Below, piece after piece: positions 7,527 through 16,261 of a stretch of DNA of 33,207 bases. Each line of letters opens with the position of its first letter. Position 1 is the first letter of the stretch. The position numbers and the translations under genes were made by a program. Source of the stretch: Limisphaerales bacterium. Lineage in GTDB: Bacteria; Verrucomicrobiota; Verrucomicrobiia; Limisphaerales; UBA11358. The stretch is from positions 1 through 33,207 of the forward strand of contig PLAY01000093.1 in NCBI GenBank assembly GCA_003134375.1, read 5' to 3'. The notes beneath the pieces are model-generated. The model saw nothing but the letters and a program-made list of their open reading frames with translations, did not search any database and was not told where the DNA came from.

Positions 7527-8867
7527 ATGAATTCCTCAAAGCAAGCCGGCCCCGCAACGAGTAATTATCGCTGGGTCATCTGTGCGCTGCTGTTCTGGGT
7601 CACCACCGCGAACTACATTGACCGCGGCGTCTTCGGCAATCTGGCGCCGGAAATGCCGGGCAGACTCCATGTCAGCAAGGAAGAGTGGGATGTGGCGTAT
7701 TGGAACATGCAGATGGTTTTCAGCGCCGCATATGCGGTCAGCATGCTTCTCATGGGCCGTTTGATGGACAGGCTGGGGCTGCGCTGGGGTTTTGTTTTCG
7801 CCTGCGCTTTTTGGGGCCTGGCTTCCATGTCGCACGCGTTTGCCCCGGAAATCGGCAGCCTGTTCGGCAGTGCGGTCACCGGCTTTTTCATTTGCCGGAT
7901 CCTGCTGGGTTTGGGTGAAGGCGGCAACTTTCCCGCCGCCATCAAAACCACGGCGGAGTGGTTCCCCAAGCGTGAACGCGCACTGGCCACGGGGCTGTTC
8001 AATTCCGGCTCCAACGTGGGCGGCCTCCTGGTGCCTTGGGCGCTTCCCTTCGTCATTGCCTTCAATATTGGCGGCCTGGCTTTGGGATGGAGAGGCGCGT
8101 TCTTCATCACCGCCCTCATTGACCTCTGCTGGATTGTTGCCTGGCTATTGCTCTACAAAAAGCCCGCTGAACACCCCAAAGTGAGCCAGGCGGAACTCGC
8201 CCTCATCCAGAGTGATGCCGCCGAACCCACCGTCAAGATTCCCTGGCGGAAACTTCTTCCTCACAAACAAATGTGGGCTTTTGCCATCGCCAAGTTCATG
8301 ACCGACTGCTTCTGGTGGTTCTACCTCTTCGGTTCGCCCGACTTCTTCAACAAAAAGTTCAATCTGGATCCGGCGGGCCGCAAATACATGATTATGATGA
8401 TTTATGTGGTCGCTTCGGTGGGCAGCATCGCCGGCGGCTGGCTGGCCGGTTATTTTATGAAGCAAGGCTGGACGGTCAACAAAGCCCGCAAGATCACGAT
8501 GCTCATCTGCTCCGCCTGCGTGCTCCCGGTCGTGTATTCGGCCATCACGGGCGACAAGTGGGTGGCGGCCGTGTTGATCACCATCGCCGCTTCCGCTCAC
8601 CAGGCGTGGTCGGCCAATGTGTTCAGCCTCGCCGGCGACATGTTCCCCCGGCGCGTGGTTGGCTCGGTGACCGGACTGGGTGGCATGATTGGCGCCGTGG
8701 GCGGAATGGCGTTGTTTTATGTCACGGGCAAGGTGTTGAAACAGACCGGCAATTACCTGCCGGTGTTTGTCATGGCCAGTCTGGCTTATGTCGGCGCCCT
8801 GCTGATTGTCCACCTGCTCGTGCCGAAGCTGGAAACAGCCAAAATCGAGGAAAAGGCCGCGCCTTGA
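7527..8867 (+). CDS. MFS transporter, anion:cation symporter (sugar-acid) type
   Basis: A 446-residue major facilitator with about 12 hydrophobic segments. Signatures of the ACS (hexuronate/glucarate/galactonate) branch are present: ANYIDRG in the first helix, then LLGLGEGGNFPAAIKTTAEW and FPKRERALATGLFNSGSNVGG. The RxxxG-type loop LMGRLMDRLGLRWG lies between helices 2 and 3. Residues near WAFAIAKFMTDCFWWFYLFG begin the second half, also typical. I chose the ATG at 7527; a TTG 39 bp upstream is possible, and neither has a clear ribosome site. Neighbouring sugar-acid genes (larA-like, SDR, gnd, kdgK-like) fit uptake of a hexonate or hexuronate, but the substrate is inferred. Confidence 0.9.
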   Translation: MNSSKQAGPATSNYRWVICALLFWVTTANYIDRGVFGNLAPEMPGRLHVSKEEWDVAYWNMQMVFSAAYAVSMLLMGRLMDRLGLRWGFVFACAFWGLASMSHAFAPEIGSLFGSAVTGFFICRILLGLGEGGNFPAAIKTTAEWFPKRERALATGLFNSGSNVGGLLVPWALPFVIAFNIGGLALGWRGAFFITALIDLCWIVAWLLLYKKPAEHPKVSQAELALIQSDAAEPTVKIPWRKLLPHKQMWAFAIAKFMTDCFWWFYLFGSPDFFNKKFNLDPAGRKYMIMMIYVVASVGSIAGGWLAGYFMKQGWTVNKARKITMLICSACVLPVVYSAITGDKWVAAVLITIAASAHQAWSANVFSLAGDMFPRRVVGSVTGLGGMIGAVGGMALFYVTGKVLKQTGNYLPVFVMASLAYVGALLIVHLLVPKLETAKIEEKAAP

Positions 8868-8965
8868 ATCGGCGTAGCGGCGTCTCGGCAGAGCGCCGAT
8901 AATGGTAGGGCGCTTTCGCCGACAGCGCCGCCCGGCTTTGGCCCGCTCGGAGAGCGAGCCCTACC
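8868..8965. repeat. Palindromic elements between two convergent genes (hairpin + composite element C)
   Basis: Directly after the MFS stop, a hairpin with outer arms ATCGGCG (8868-8874) and CGCCGAT (8894-8900) and an inner CGGCGTCTC-GGCA-GAGCGCCG (8878-8898). Next, a composite element from 8904 to 8965 has outer arms GGTAGGGC and GCCCTACC and at least two inner palindromes (GGCGCT...AGCGCC and CGCTC...GAGCG). It ends exactly one base before the gnd stop codon. There is no U-tract on either strand, so it is not a classical terminator, though it could block transcription from both sides. Confidence 0.75.
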
Positions 8966-10417
<1,452 letters not shown>

Positions 10418-10445
10418 AAAATTCTTTTTTGCAGAAATTGGCGGA

Positions 10446-11222
10446 TTAAACCCCGCTGAACGCGGCAAAGCCGCCGTCCACGACCAGTTCCATTCCGGTG
10501 ATGAAACTGCCCGCGTCCGATGCCAGCAGCAGCGCCGCGCCGACCAGCTCTTGCGGTTCGCCGAAACGTTCCATCGGCGTCTTGGCCATGATCGTTGCCA
10601 CGCGTTCGGGAGTGAGCATCTTGCGATTCTGTTCCGCCGGGAAAAATCCCGGCACGAGAATGTTGACGCGCACGCCTTTCGCCGCCCATTCGCGCGCGAG
10701 GTTTTTGGACAGGTTATGTACCGCAGCTTTCGACGCCGAGTAGGTGAACACGCGCGACAGCGGCAAAAGCCCGGACGCCGAGCCGATGTTGATGATGCTG
10801 CCGGAGCCGTGTTCGACCATGTGCCGGCCGAAAATCTGGCTCGCCAGCATCAGCCCCTTCAAATTCACCGCGATGATGTTATCGAATTCCTCCTCCGCGA
10901 TGTCAAAAAACGGAGTCGCCGAATTCACGCCTGCGCCGTTGACCAGGACGTCCACCCGGCTGAATTTTGCGAGCACGTCCACCAGAAGCTTTTGCAAACC
11001 GGCCTTGGACGTCGTGTCGCAGGCAAAGAATTCAGCTTGGCCGCCGGTCTTGGTGATTGAGTCGAGCCGCGTCCGGGCTTTTGCCGCATCGCGCCCGGCG
11101 AGCGCCACCGCCGCACCCGCCCGCGCGAAACCTTCGGCCATCGCGCCGCACAATTCACCCGTCCCGCCGATGACCACGGCCACCCGGCCTTGCAGAGAAA
11201 ATAATTCCGCTGGTGTTTTCAT
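10446..11222 (-). CDS. SDR-family oxidoreductase, probably sugar-acid specific
   Basis: A 258-residue classical short-chain dehydrogenase. The coenzyme motif is [18 protein letters not shown] (family TGxxxGxG, here slightly altered) followed by [13 protein letters not shown] is the NAG-type motif, a serine lies in [11 protein letters not shown], and the catalytic YSASK is present, with the family end [23 protein letters not shown]. Overall it resembles the gluconate 5-dehydrogenase / D-mannonate (fructuronate) oxidoreductase group. The ATG at 11222 has GAAGG six bases upstream; another ATG at 11243 is possible and would add seven residues. It lies between the larA-like gene and gnd, which supports a hexonate or keto-hexonate substrate. 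NADH or NADPH preference cannot be decided here. Confidence 0.9.
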   Translation of the reverse strand: MKTPAELFSLQGRVAVVIGGTGELCGAMAEGFARAGAAVALAGRDAAKARTRLDSITKTGGQAEFFACDTTSKAGLQKLLVDVLAKFSRVDVLVNGAGVNSATPFFDIAEEEFDNIIAVNLKGLMLASQIFGRHMVEHGSGSIINIGSASGLLPLSRVFTYSASKAAVHNLSKNLAREWAAKGVRVNILVPGFFPAEQNRKMLTPERVATIMAKTPMERFGEPQELVGAALLLASDAGSFITGMELVVDGGFAAFSGV

Positions 11223-11258
11223 AATTGCCTTCAAAATGTTCATCTTGCCGCCTTTTTG

Positions 11259-11375
11259 GTGGCGCAGGTTTCCAAACCTGCTGTATCGCCGACTTCCAAG
11301 TCGGCTGGTACAAGACGTTGCGCCAGCAGCGGGTTTGGAAACCCGCGACACAGCAGACTTGGAAGTCTGCGCCAC
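11259..11375. repeat. Composite inverted-repeat element A
   Basis: 117 bp with outer arms GTGGCGCAG and CTGCGCCAC. Inside are four palindromes: GGTTTCCAAACC, GACTTCCAAGTC, GGTTTGGAAACC and GACTTGGAAGTC. Read on opposite strands, the two halves share one frame (GTGGCGCAG-hairpin-CTGCTGT-hairpin) but carry the two hairpin words in swapped order. It fills most of the gap between the larA-like gene and the SDR gene. Confidence 0.85.
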
Positions 11376-11410
11376 GCCCTCAACGCCAGTGCGGATGTTA
11401 AATGCATCCC

Positions 11411-12685
11411 TCAGCCCTCAAACCGTCCGCGATGGGCCCACAACCCGAGCGACGGGTTGGAGATATAGAAGATTTGCCCGCCATCATCCAATGTATTCCA
11501 TTCGTCCTTGAGCCTGGGTGGGTCGTAACGCCGCGTCATTTCCTTCAAATCAGCGTAACGGAAACCGGCACCCTCGATTTCCTGTCGGGTGAGCTGGCCG
11601 GGGCAATACGTGATGTTGAACCGGCCTTCCGACGAACCGTGAATCAAATGCGCCGCCGCGCTGAGATTATTTTGCAACTCGGCGTTGGCCTTGACCGCCG
11701 CCAGCGTCGCCGGCGTGCCGCGATAGCCGTATTTGCGGATCAACCGGTCAATTTCCTTGTCTTCACCGAACTCCTTGAGGCCGGGCGCCAGGATGATCAG
11801 GTCGCCGCCGTCCGCCATGGCCATGCGCGTGCGGTAAATAGCCTTGTTGCCCAGCCACGTGCTCTTGAATTCGGCAGGGTCCAGATAAACGACCACTTTC
11901 TTGAGCGGTTCGTCGAGCATCTCGAAATTAACCTTCAGCGAAAGCGCCGCCGCCTTGTCAAAGCCGGAACCATCGTCGCTCACGAACAAACCGCGCACCA
12001 CCAGCCGGCCATCGTCGGCGCGCCCCACCACCGTGTGGACATAGACGATGGGCAGATGCTTCGTGAAATGTTCGGAGGCGTAATTGAGAATGCGCCGCAC
12101 CGGCGTGTCCGCACGTCCCATCATTTTCTCCATGCCGTAGGCTGCGCCGATGAAATGGCTCCGGTTGATGCCTTCCACGCCGCCGGCGCCGATGAAGAGG
12201 TTTTTGTTGTACCCGGCCATCCCGATGACCTCGTGCGGAACGACCTGGCCGACGGACAAGATCAAGTCGTGCCGGCCGGTCCAGATGAGATTGGCCAGTT
12301 GCGCCGGCCACGCGAAATCCACCGCGCCGCCAGAGACCTGCTTCACATACTCCCCCGGCACTTCGCCGACGGTGGTGATGCCCGTGCGCCAGTTGTGTAC
12401 GCGGAACAATTCCGGCGGCACGCCGGCGAACATTTCGGCGATCTGCGCCGGCGTCACCGGCGTATGCGTGCCCAGCGCGGGCAGAACATCCGTCAAGGCC
12501 GTTCCGTAAAATTCATGGGCGAACCTCGTCAACACTCCCGCCTGGGAATGGACGCGGGTGAAATCCGGCGGCACTACCAGCACCCGCCGCCGCGAGCCGA
12601 GCCGTTCGAGGGCTTGGAACAGCCCAGCGCGCAAGTCATCCAATGACAGCGTGTCCCCGACCGAGCCGCGTTCGAAATAAAGCAT
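11411..12685 (-). CDS. LarA-family nickel-pincer racemase/epimerase (2-hydroxyacid)
   Basis: A 424-residue member of the lactate racemase (LarA) family, which uses the nickel-pincer nucleotide cofactor to invert 2-hydroxyacids. PDFTR (residues 40-44) matches the family D-x-T-R motif and GTHTPVT (72-78) the G-T-H motif. [15 protein letters not shown] gives His151 and Lys161, the same 10-residue spacing as His174 and Lys184 of L. plantarum LarA, where the lysine holds the cofactor. Family members act on lactate, malate and other hydroxyacids, and gluconate-type substrates have also been reported. Here the SDR and gnd genes lie downstream on the same strand, so a sugar acid is a reasonable guess. 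The cofactor genes larB, larC and larE are not in the window. Composite repeats flank the gene on both sides. No clear ribosome site is seen. Confidence 0.88.
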   Translation of the reverse strand: MLYFERGSVGDTLSLDDLRAGLFQALERLGSRRRVLVVPPDFTRVHSQAGVLTRFAHEFYGTALTDVLPALGTHTPVTPAQIAEMFAGVPPELFRVHNWRTGITTVGEVPGEYVKQVSGGAVDFAWPAQLANLIWTGRHDLILSVGQVVPHEVIGMAGYNKNLFIGAGGVEGINRSHFIGAAYGMEKMMGRADTPVRRILNYASEHFTKHLPIVYVHTVVGRADDGRLVVRGLFVSDDGSGFDKAAALSLKVNFEMLDEPLKKVVVYLDPAEFKSTWLGNKAIYRTRMAMADGGDLIILAPGLKEFGEDKEIDRLIRKYGYRGTPATLAAVKANAELQNNLSAAAHLIHGSSEGRFNITYCPGQLTRQEIEGAGFRYADLKEMTRRYDPPRLKDEWNTLDDGGQIFYISNPSLGLWAHRGRFEG

Positions 12686-12698
12686 AGGCTGCTATGCT
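12681..12698 (-). promoter_or_regulatory. Inverted repeat over the larA-like start codon
   Basis: AGCATAG (12681-12687), a 4-base spacer, and CTATGCT (12692-12698) form a perfect 7-bp inverted repeat that contains the start ATG of the larA-like gene (12683-12685 on the reverse strand). As RNA it could hide the start codon; as DNA it could be an operator. Function is inferred. Confidence 0.45.
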
Positions 12699-12701
12699 TG
12701 T

Positions 12702-12729
12702 TTTACACCACGCGCCTCGGGTTTGGCAA
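12702..12729 (-). promoter_or_regulatory. Weak candidate promoter of the larA-like gene
   Basis: On the reverse strand TTGCCA (12724-12729) and TGTAAA (12702-12707) are 16 bp apart, just upstream of the inverted repeat at the start codon. The match is modest and the -10 box is close to the ATG, so the leader would be only about 10-12 nt. Confidence 0.3.
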
Positions 12730-12800
12730 TGTTGGGGAATAATTTGGCGGTGTCTTAATCAGGCAGGGACGGTGCGCCGCATAGTACGAAACGCTTTTCT

Positions 12801-12965
12801 GTAGCGCAGGTTGGCAACCTGCCGTATCCGCCGACTGGCAGTCGGCAGATCGTCGGATTCTCAAACACGCGGCGGATTGTCAATCCGCGATACAGCAGAC
12901 TGCCAGTCTGCGCTACTTGGGTGGCGGCTCCTCGGCAGAGAGCCGCAGCTTCATTTTCCTGAAAA
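12801..12965. repeat. Composite inverted-repeat element B plus trailing hairpin pair
   Basis: Element B, 12801-12916, has outer arms GTAGCGCAG and CTGCGCTAC and four inner palindromes: GGTTGGCAACC, GACTGGCAGTC, GGATTGTCAATCC and GACTGCCAGTC. The scaffold is the same as element A with different hairpin words. A second element follows: GCGGCTC...GAGCCGC (12924-12946, centre TCGGCAGA), then an ATTTTC-CTG-AAAAAT hairpin near 12953-12968. That second element is the same type as the one inside yidD. The rest of the gap from 12686 to 13007 holds no gene that I can see. Confidence 0.85.
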
Positions 12966-13007
12966 ATCGAACACGCGCTGGTGAAGGTTGCAGTTTATCC
13001 AAAAGGA

Positions 13008-13430
13008 TTAGGCGTTTTTAGGTTTTTCAAAGTGGGCAAGCTGTCCTCCTCCCATGCAGATGGTTTCCGCGCCACGAATGTACAATCGCCACGACTCGTA
13101 CCCACCGGACATCTGTAAAAATTCTAAATAAACCTCCGGGCCGAAATACACATGGAGGTCGCCTGTTATCTCGTGAATGCTCGCAGCACTGACTCGAACA
13201 CTGTCTAAGCGAGACATGACACGCGCCGCAGCGTCCACGGGAGCAGGAAGGCCAAATGGATGACCATGATCTTCAGAGGTTACAAATATACATTCGGGTG
13301 TGATAAACCGCCAAGGAGACTCGGTAACAATACTCATTTCGTCCCCGAAGATAAAAAACCACGAATGGTCTCGCTGCTCAACAGTGCGAAGCGTGTGACC
13401 GACTAGTGTTGTTGCTGCGTCTGATTTCAT
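13008..13430 (-). CDS. Hypothetical protein, 140 aa
   Basis: A soluble 140-residue protein with no signal peptide or membrane segment. Its pattern of short beta strands and central acidic loop (LVGHTLRTVEQRDHSWFFIF, GDEMSIVTESPWRFI, TSEDHGHPFGLPAPVDA) recalls small immunity-like or DUF6188-like proteins, but I cannot name the family with confidence. Start ATG at 13430; a longer frame to 13472 would add 14 residues and run into a palindrome. It stands alone between two repeat clusters, and its DNA looks less GC-rich than its neighbours, which may point to recent arrival. No toxin-like partner is visible beside it. Confidence 0.7.
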   Translation of the reverse strand: MKSDAATTLVGHTLRTVEQRDHSWFFIFGDEMSIVTESPWRFITPECIFVTSEDHGHPFGLPAPVDAAARVMSRLDSVRVSAASIHEITGDLHVYFGPEVYLEFLQMSGGYESWRLYIRGAETICMGGGQLAHFEKPKNA

Positions 13431-13460
13431 TGGTGGTGCGAAAATAAACAAACACCGAAC

Positions 13461-13485
13461 GGCGTCCCGCAAAGTCGGGACCGCC
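13461..13485. repeat. Short palindrome upstream of the hypothetical gene
   Basis: GGCGTCCCG (13461-13469) and CGGGACCGCC (13476-13485) form a near-perfect stem around CAAAGT, with one mismatch. A small member of the palindromic repeat family seen across the window. Confidence 0.5.
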
Positions 13486-13604
13486 GGTCATTTTTCATGG
13501 ATTTTACTTTGTGCCGGGCAAAAGGGTTTGTCCAGAACAAGCTGCGGGATCTGTCGCGGTTCGCGGTGCGCCTTGATACTGCAAAAAAACCAGTCGCATC
13601 GTTT

Positions 13605-13681
13605 CGGCAGGAACGCCGGATTTATCCGGCAGCATGTTAAATTGTGCGGGTTCGCTGCCGCATGAATGCGGCGTTCCGCCG
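13605..13681. repeat. Composite inverted-repeat element D
   Basis: Outer arms GGAACGCC (from 13610) and GGCGTTCC (to 13677), with flanking CGGC and GCCG. The left half holds hairpin GCCGGATTTATCCGGC. The right half, read on the other strand, holds GCCGCATTCATGCGGC. The two differ at a stem pair (G-C against C-G), so pairing is kept. Confidence 0.8.
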
Positions 13682-13890
13682 CAGTGTCTCCCGCATCCCC
13701 ATTTTTTACAGACAAACCGCGGCCCGCCTGCTAGTTGTGTCCTGCACCAAGACCGCCGGTCATTGGGGAATTTTGTCAGGGAAATGACGCGGCGGGAAAT
13801 CTTGAATGGTACGGGATTATGCCCATGACAAACCAAGCAACACCTGATGCCAGCCGGAAGGCAAACGGAAATTGTATCGGCAGCGCTGAC
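13682..13890. other. Intergenic stretch without a recognisable gene
   Basis: Lies between elements D and E. Reading frames on both strands lack family motifs and ribosome sites. A 14-bp exact direct repeat, GACCGCCGGTCATT, occurs at 13479-13492 and again at 13751-13764. The stretch 13486-13604, before element D, also shows no supported gene. Confidence 0.4.
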
Positions 13891-13971
13891 CTGGGAGCGC
13901 TGGCGTCTCGCCGGCGTGTTTCGCGACGACATTTCCACATCCACTCGCCGCCGAGACGGCGGCGCTCCCAG
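13891..13971. repeat. Composite inverted-repeat element E
   Basis: 81 bp with outer arms CTGGGAGCGC (13891-13900) and GCGCTCCCAG (13962-13971). The left inner hairpin GCTGGCGTCTCGCCGGC corresponds to GCCGCCGTCTCGGCGGC in the right half on the other strand. Two stem pairs differ in a compensating manner. It ends 33 bp before the kdgK-like start codon. Confidence 0.82.
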
Positions 13972-14004
13972 GAAGACGTAATCCCGAAATTGTAAGGAAA
14001 TAAA

Positions 14005-15087
14005 ATGAAAACTGGTTTGAACATTCCTCAAAAAGGCGCGCTGGATTTCCTGTCCCTCGGCGCGCTTGTCCACCGCCTGGATCCGGGCATCGTCCCGTTC
14101 CGCAAGGCAATCCACTGCGACATCCACGTCAGCGGCGGCGAGTTCAATGTCGCGGCCAATTTGTCCGACTGTTTCCGCCTGAACACCGGCATCGCCACCG
14201 CGATGGTGGATTATCCCATCGGCGACCTGATTGCCGAGCGCGTCCGGGCGATGGGCGTTAAGCCGTTCTACAAGCATTTCCAGCATGATGGCGTCCACGG
14301 CCCGAACCTGGCGACAGTTTACAGCGATCGCGGCCACGGCCTGCGCGCGCCGGTGGTGTTCTACAATCGCAGCAACGAGGCCGCCGCCCAGCTCAAGGCC
14401 GGCGATTTTGACTGGAAGAAAATTTTCGCCGCCGGCGTGCGCTGGTTCCACAGCGGCGGCATTTTCGCGGCGCTGTCGCCGACGACGGCGGAACTGATTG
14501 TTGAAGGCATGAAGGCGGCCAAGGCGGCGGCCGCGGTCACATCGTTCGATCTCAATTATCGCGCGAAGCTCTGGAACAGTTCCGGCGGCCACGACCGCGC
14601 GGTGGCGGTGCTCGACAAAATCGTCAGGCACGTGGACGTGCTGGTCGGCAACGAGGAAGACCTGCAACTCGGCCTCGGCATCCCCGGCCCGACAATGAAG
14701 GCGAAATCCCAGCTCGATCCGACCGCATTCCTCGGCATGATGGACAGCGTCACCAAAAAACACCCGCACATTAAAATTATCGCGACGACCCTGCGCGAGG
14801 TGCATTCGACCAACCGTCACCGTTGGGGCGCGGTCGCGTGGGTGGAAGGCAAGAGCTGCCAGTCGCCGATCTGCGAACTGGACGTGCTCGACCGCGTGGG
14901 TGGCGGCGACGGTTTTGCGTCGGGTTTCTTCTACGGTCTGCTCACCGGCGAAACGCCGCAGGAATCTGTCAACCTTGGCTGGGCGCACGGCGCGTTGCTG
15001 ACCACGTTCCCCGGCGACACCACGATGGCGACGGTGGAGCAGGTGAAAGCCTTTGCCCAGGGCGGTTCCGCCCGCATCCAGCGCTAA
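14005..15087 (+). CDS. PfkB-family sugar kinase, KDG kinase-like
   Basis: A 360-residue ribokinase/PfkB-fold kinase most like 2-dehydro-3-deoxygluconokinase, which phosphorylates KDG for the Entner-Doudoroff or uronate pathways. The substrate-side motif is SGGEFNVAANLSD (residues 43-55). FDLNYRAKLW (181-190) is typical of the KDG kinase group, VGNEEDL (214-220) follows, and the PfkB signature DRVGGGDGFASGF carries the catalytic base Asp302. The ATG at 14005 has AAGGAA about six bases upstream. The length is slightly above the 310-345 usual for the family. No KDPG aldolase is in the window. The sugar-acid transporter, SDR and larA-like genes within 6 kb agree with a sugar-acid role, but fructokinase or another PfkB activity cannot be ruled out. 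Confidence 0.87.
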   Translation: MKTGLNIPQKGALDFLSLGALVHRLDPGIVPFRKAIHCDIHVSGGEFNVAANLSDCFRLNTGIATAMVDYPIGDLIAERVRAMGVKPFYKHFQHDGVHGPNLATVYSDRGHGLRAPVVFYNRSNEAAAQLKAGDFDWKKIFAAGVRWFHSGGIFAALSPTTAELIVEGMKAAKAAAAVTSFDLNYRAKLWNSSGGHDRAVAVLDKIVRHVDVLVGNEEDLQLGLGIPGPTMKAKSQLDPTAFLGMMDSVTKKHPHIKIIATTLREVHSTNRHRWGAVAWVEGKSCQSPICELDVLDRVGGGDGFASGFFYGLLTGETPQESVNLGWAHGALLTTFPGDTTMATVEQVKAFAQGGSARIQR

Positions 15088-15203
15088 AAATCGCAAGATT
15101 GAAATTCAAAAAGGGCGATTCGTTCGGTCAGCAAGGTATGCCAATTCATGTTTGATAAATGGCAACATTTGAGTTTCGGCGCGGCCAACCTGTGATATTT
15201 TCT

Positions 15204-15374
15204 GCCACGTTTTTCAAAGAAATGAAGATTTCCGTTCCCAAAGAAACACATCCGGGCGAAACGCGGGCACCGCTGACACCGAACAGCGCCACCAAGCTCG
15301 TCAAGCTCGGCGTCCGTCCGGGACGGGGCGGGAGCCGTTTGACACCGGGTCCTGCAACGGACATGTTAAGTTAG
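15204..15374 (+). pseudogene. Diverged copy of the pntAA 5' end, now a 50-codon frame before nfnA
   Basis: The first 91 bases from ATG 15222 match the first 91 of the intact pntAA (17777-17867) at 82 positions; 7 of 9 differences are silent and two give Asp to Asn and Ala to Thr. The match also covers the 17-18 bp before the ATG (GCCACGTTTTT and AAAGAA). It stops at 15312, next to a palindrome CCGTCC-G-GGACGG (15314-15326), after which the frame reads unrelated residues to a TAG at 15372-15374. That TAG overlaps the TAGGAA ribosome site of nfnA. It may be a dead fragment, or a leader peptide coupled to nfnA translation. The 15088-15203 stretch before it holds no gene. Confidence 0.85.
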
Positions 15375-15387
15375 GAATCAAGTATTG

Positions 15388-16233
15388 ATGCACACTATTG
15401 TATCCAAGCAGTGTCTCAGCCCGAACGTCACCCGTCTGGACGTCCAAGCGCCGCGGATTGCCCAGATCCGCCAGCCGGGCCAGTTTGTCATCGTTCACCA
15501 CTCCGAAGGCGCCGAACGCATCCCGCTGACGATCGCGGACGCCGACCCCGCCGCCGGAACCATCGCGCTGGTGATTCAGTCCGTCGGGAAAAGCACGCGC
15601 GACCTCGTGGCGTTGGAGCCGGGCCAGGCCATTGCGGACATCGTCGGCCCGCTGGGGCATCCCACGGAAATGATTGAATCCGGCCGCGCCTTGTGCATCG
15701 GCGGCGGCGTCGGCACCGCCGTGGTGCATCCCATCGCCCAAGGATTGCATAAACGCGGCGTCAAAGTCACGAGCATCATTGGCGGTCGTTCGAAGGAATG
15801 GGTGATATTTGAAGCGGAACTGCGCCGGCTGGGCGAAGTGATTGTCTGCACGGATGACGGCAGCTATGGACGGAAAGGTTTTGTGACCGACGCCGCAAAG
15901 GATGTACTGGCAGGCGGCGGTATCGGGATCGTTTATGCCGTCGGCCCGGTGCCGATGATGCGCGCGGTGGTGAACCTGACCAAACCGCTGGGCGTCCGCA
16001 CGATTGTGTCGTTGAACCCGGTGATGATTGACGGCACGGGGATGTGCGGCGGGTGCCGCGTTTCCGTGGGCGGCGAGACGCGTTTCGCGTGTGTGGACGG
16101 CCCCGAGTTTGACGGTCACGGAGTGAATTTTGACGAGTTAATGGACCGGCTCTCCGCCTATCGCGAATACGAACAAAAATCCCTGGCCTGTGCGGAGGAA
16201 AACTGCCGTCTCAAGCAGACCCTCCCCAGTTAA
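15388..16233 (+). CDS. nfnA: NfnA-type ferredoxin:NADP oxidoreductase alpha subunit (FAD, 2Fe-2S)
   Basis: A 281-residue flavoprotein related to the dihydroorotate dehydrogenase electron-transfer subunit, matching NfnA (also called SudB) in length. The FAD part is near residues 1-95 (RQPGQFVIVH then RIPLTIAD). The nucleotide part begins ALCIGGGVGTAVVHPIAQ (101-118). The 2Fe-2S motif MIDGTGMCGGC...C gives Cys220, Cys223 and Cys235 with Asp215, fitting the three-Cys plus one-Asp ligation reported for Nfn. With NfnB it would couple NADH and reduced ferredoxin to NADP+ by electron bifurcation. Start ATG at 15388 with AGGAA 10 bases before; a TTG precedes it. nfnB follows after 28 bp. Sulfide dehydrogenase is an alternative name for the same complex; function in this organism is inferred. 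Confidence 0.88.
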   Translation: MHTIVSKQCLSPNVTRLDVQAPRIAQIRQPGQFVIVHHSEGAERIPLTIADADPAAGTIALVIQSVGKSTRDLVALEPGQAIADIVGPLGHPTEMIESGRALCIGGGVGTAVVHPIAQGLHKRGVKVTSIIGGRSKEWVIFEAELRRLGEVIVCTDDGSYGRKGFVTDAAKDVLAGGGIGIVYAVGPVPMMRAVVNLTKPLGVRTIVSLNPVMIDGTGMCGGCRVSVGGETRFACVDGPEFDGHGVNFDELMDRLSAYREYEQKSLACAEENCRLKQTLPS

Positions 16234-16261
16234 CCACTTTCCCGACTTACTGACGTTTTTT

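Noticed and set aside
11259..12946. CRISPR-like array
   Set aside because: Repeated hairpins are present, but there are no equal-length unique spacers, no repeat of constant sequence and no cas genes.
13504..15096. A 530-codon reverse-strand frame over the kdgK-like gene
   Set aside because: The forward strand encodes a clear PfkB kinase with a catalytic motif and ribosome site; the reverse frame has no recognisable domain and runs through repeats.
15159..15374. Independent 71-codon gene before nfnA
   Set aside because: Residues from 22 on are a partial copy of the pntAA start followed by unrelated sequence; the upstream 21 codons have no ribosome site or motif.
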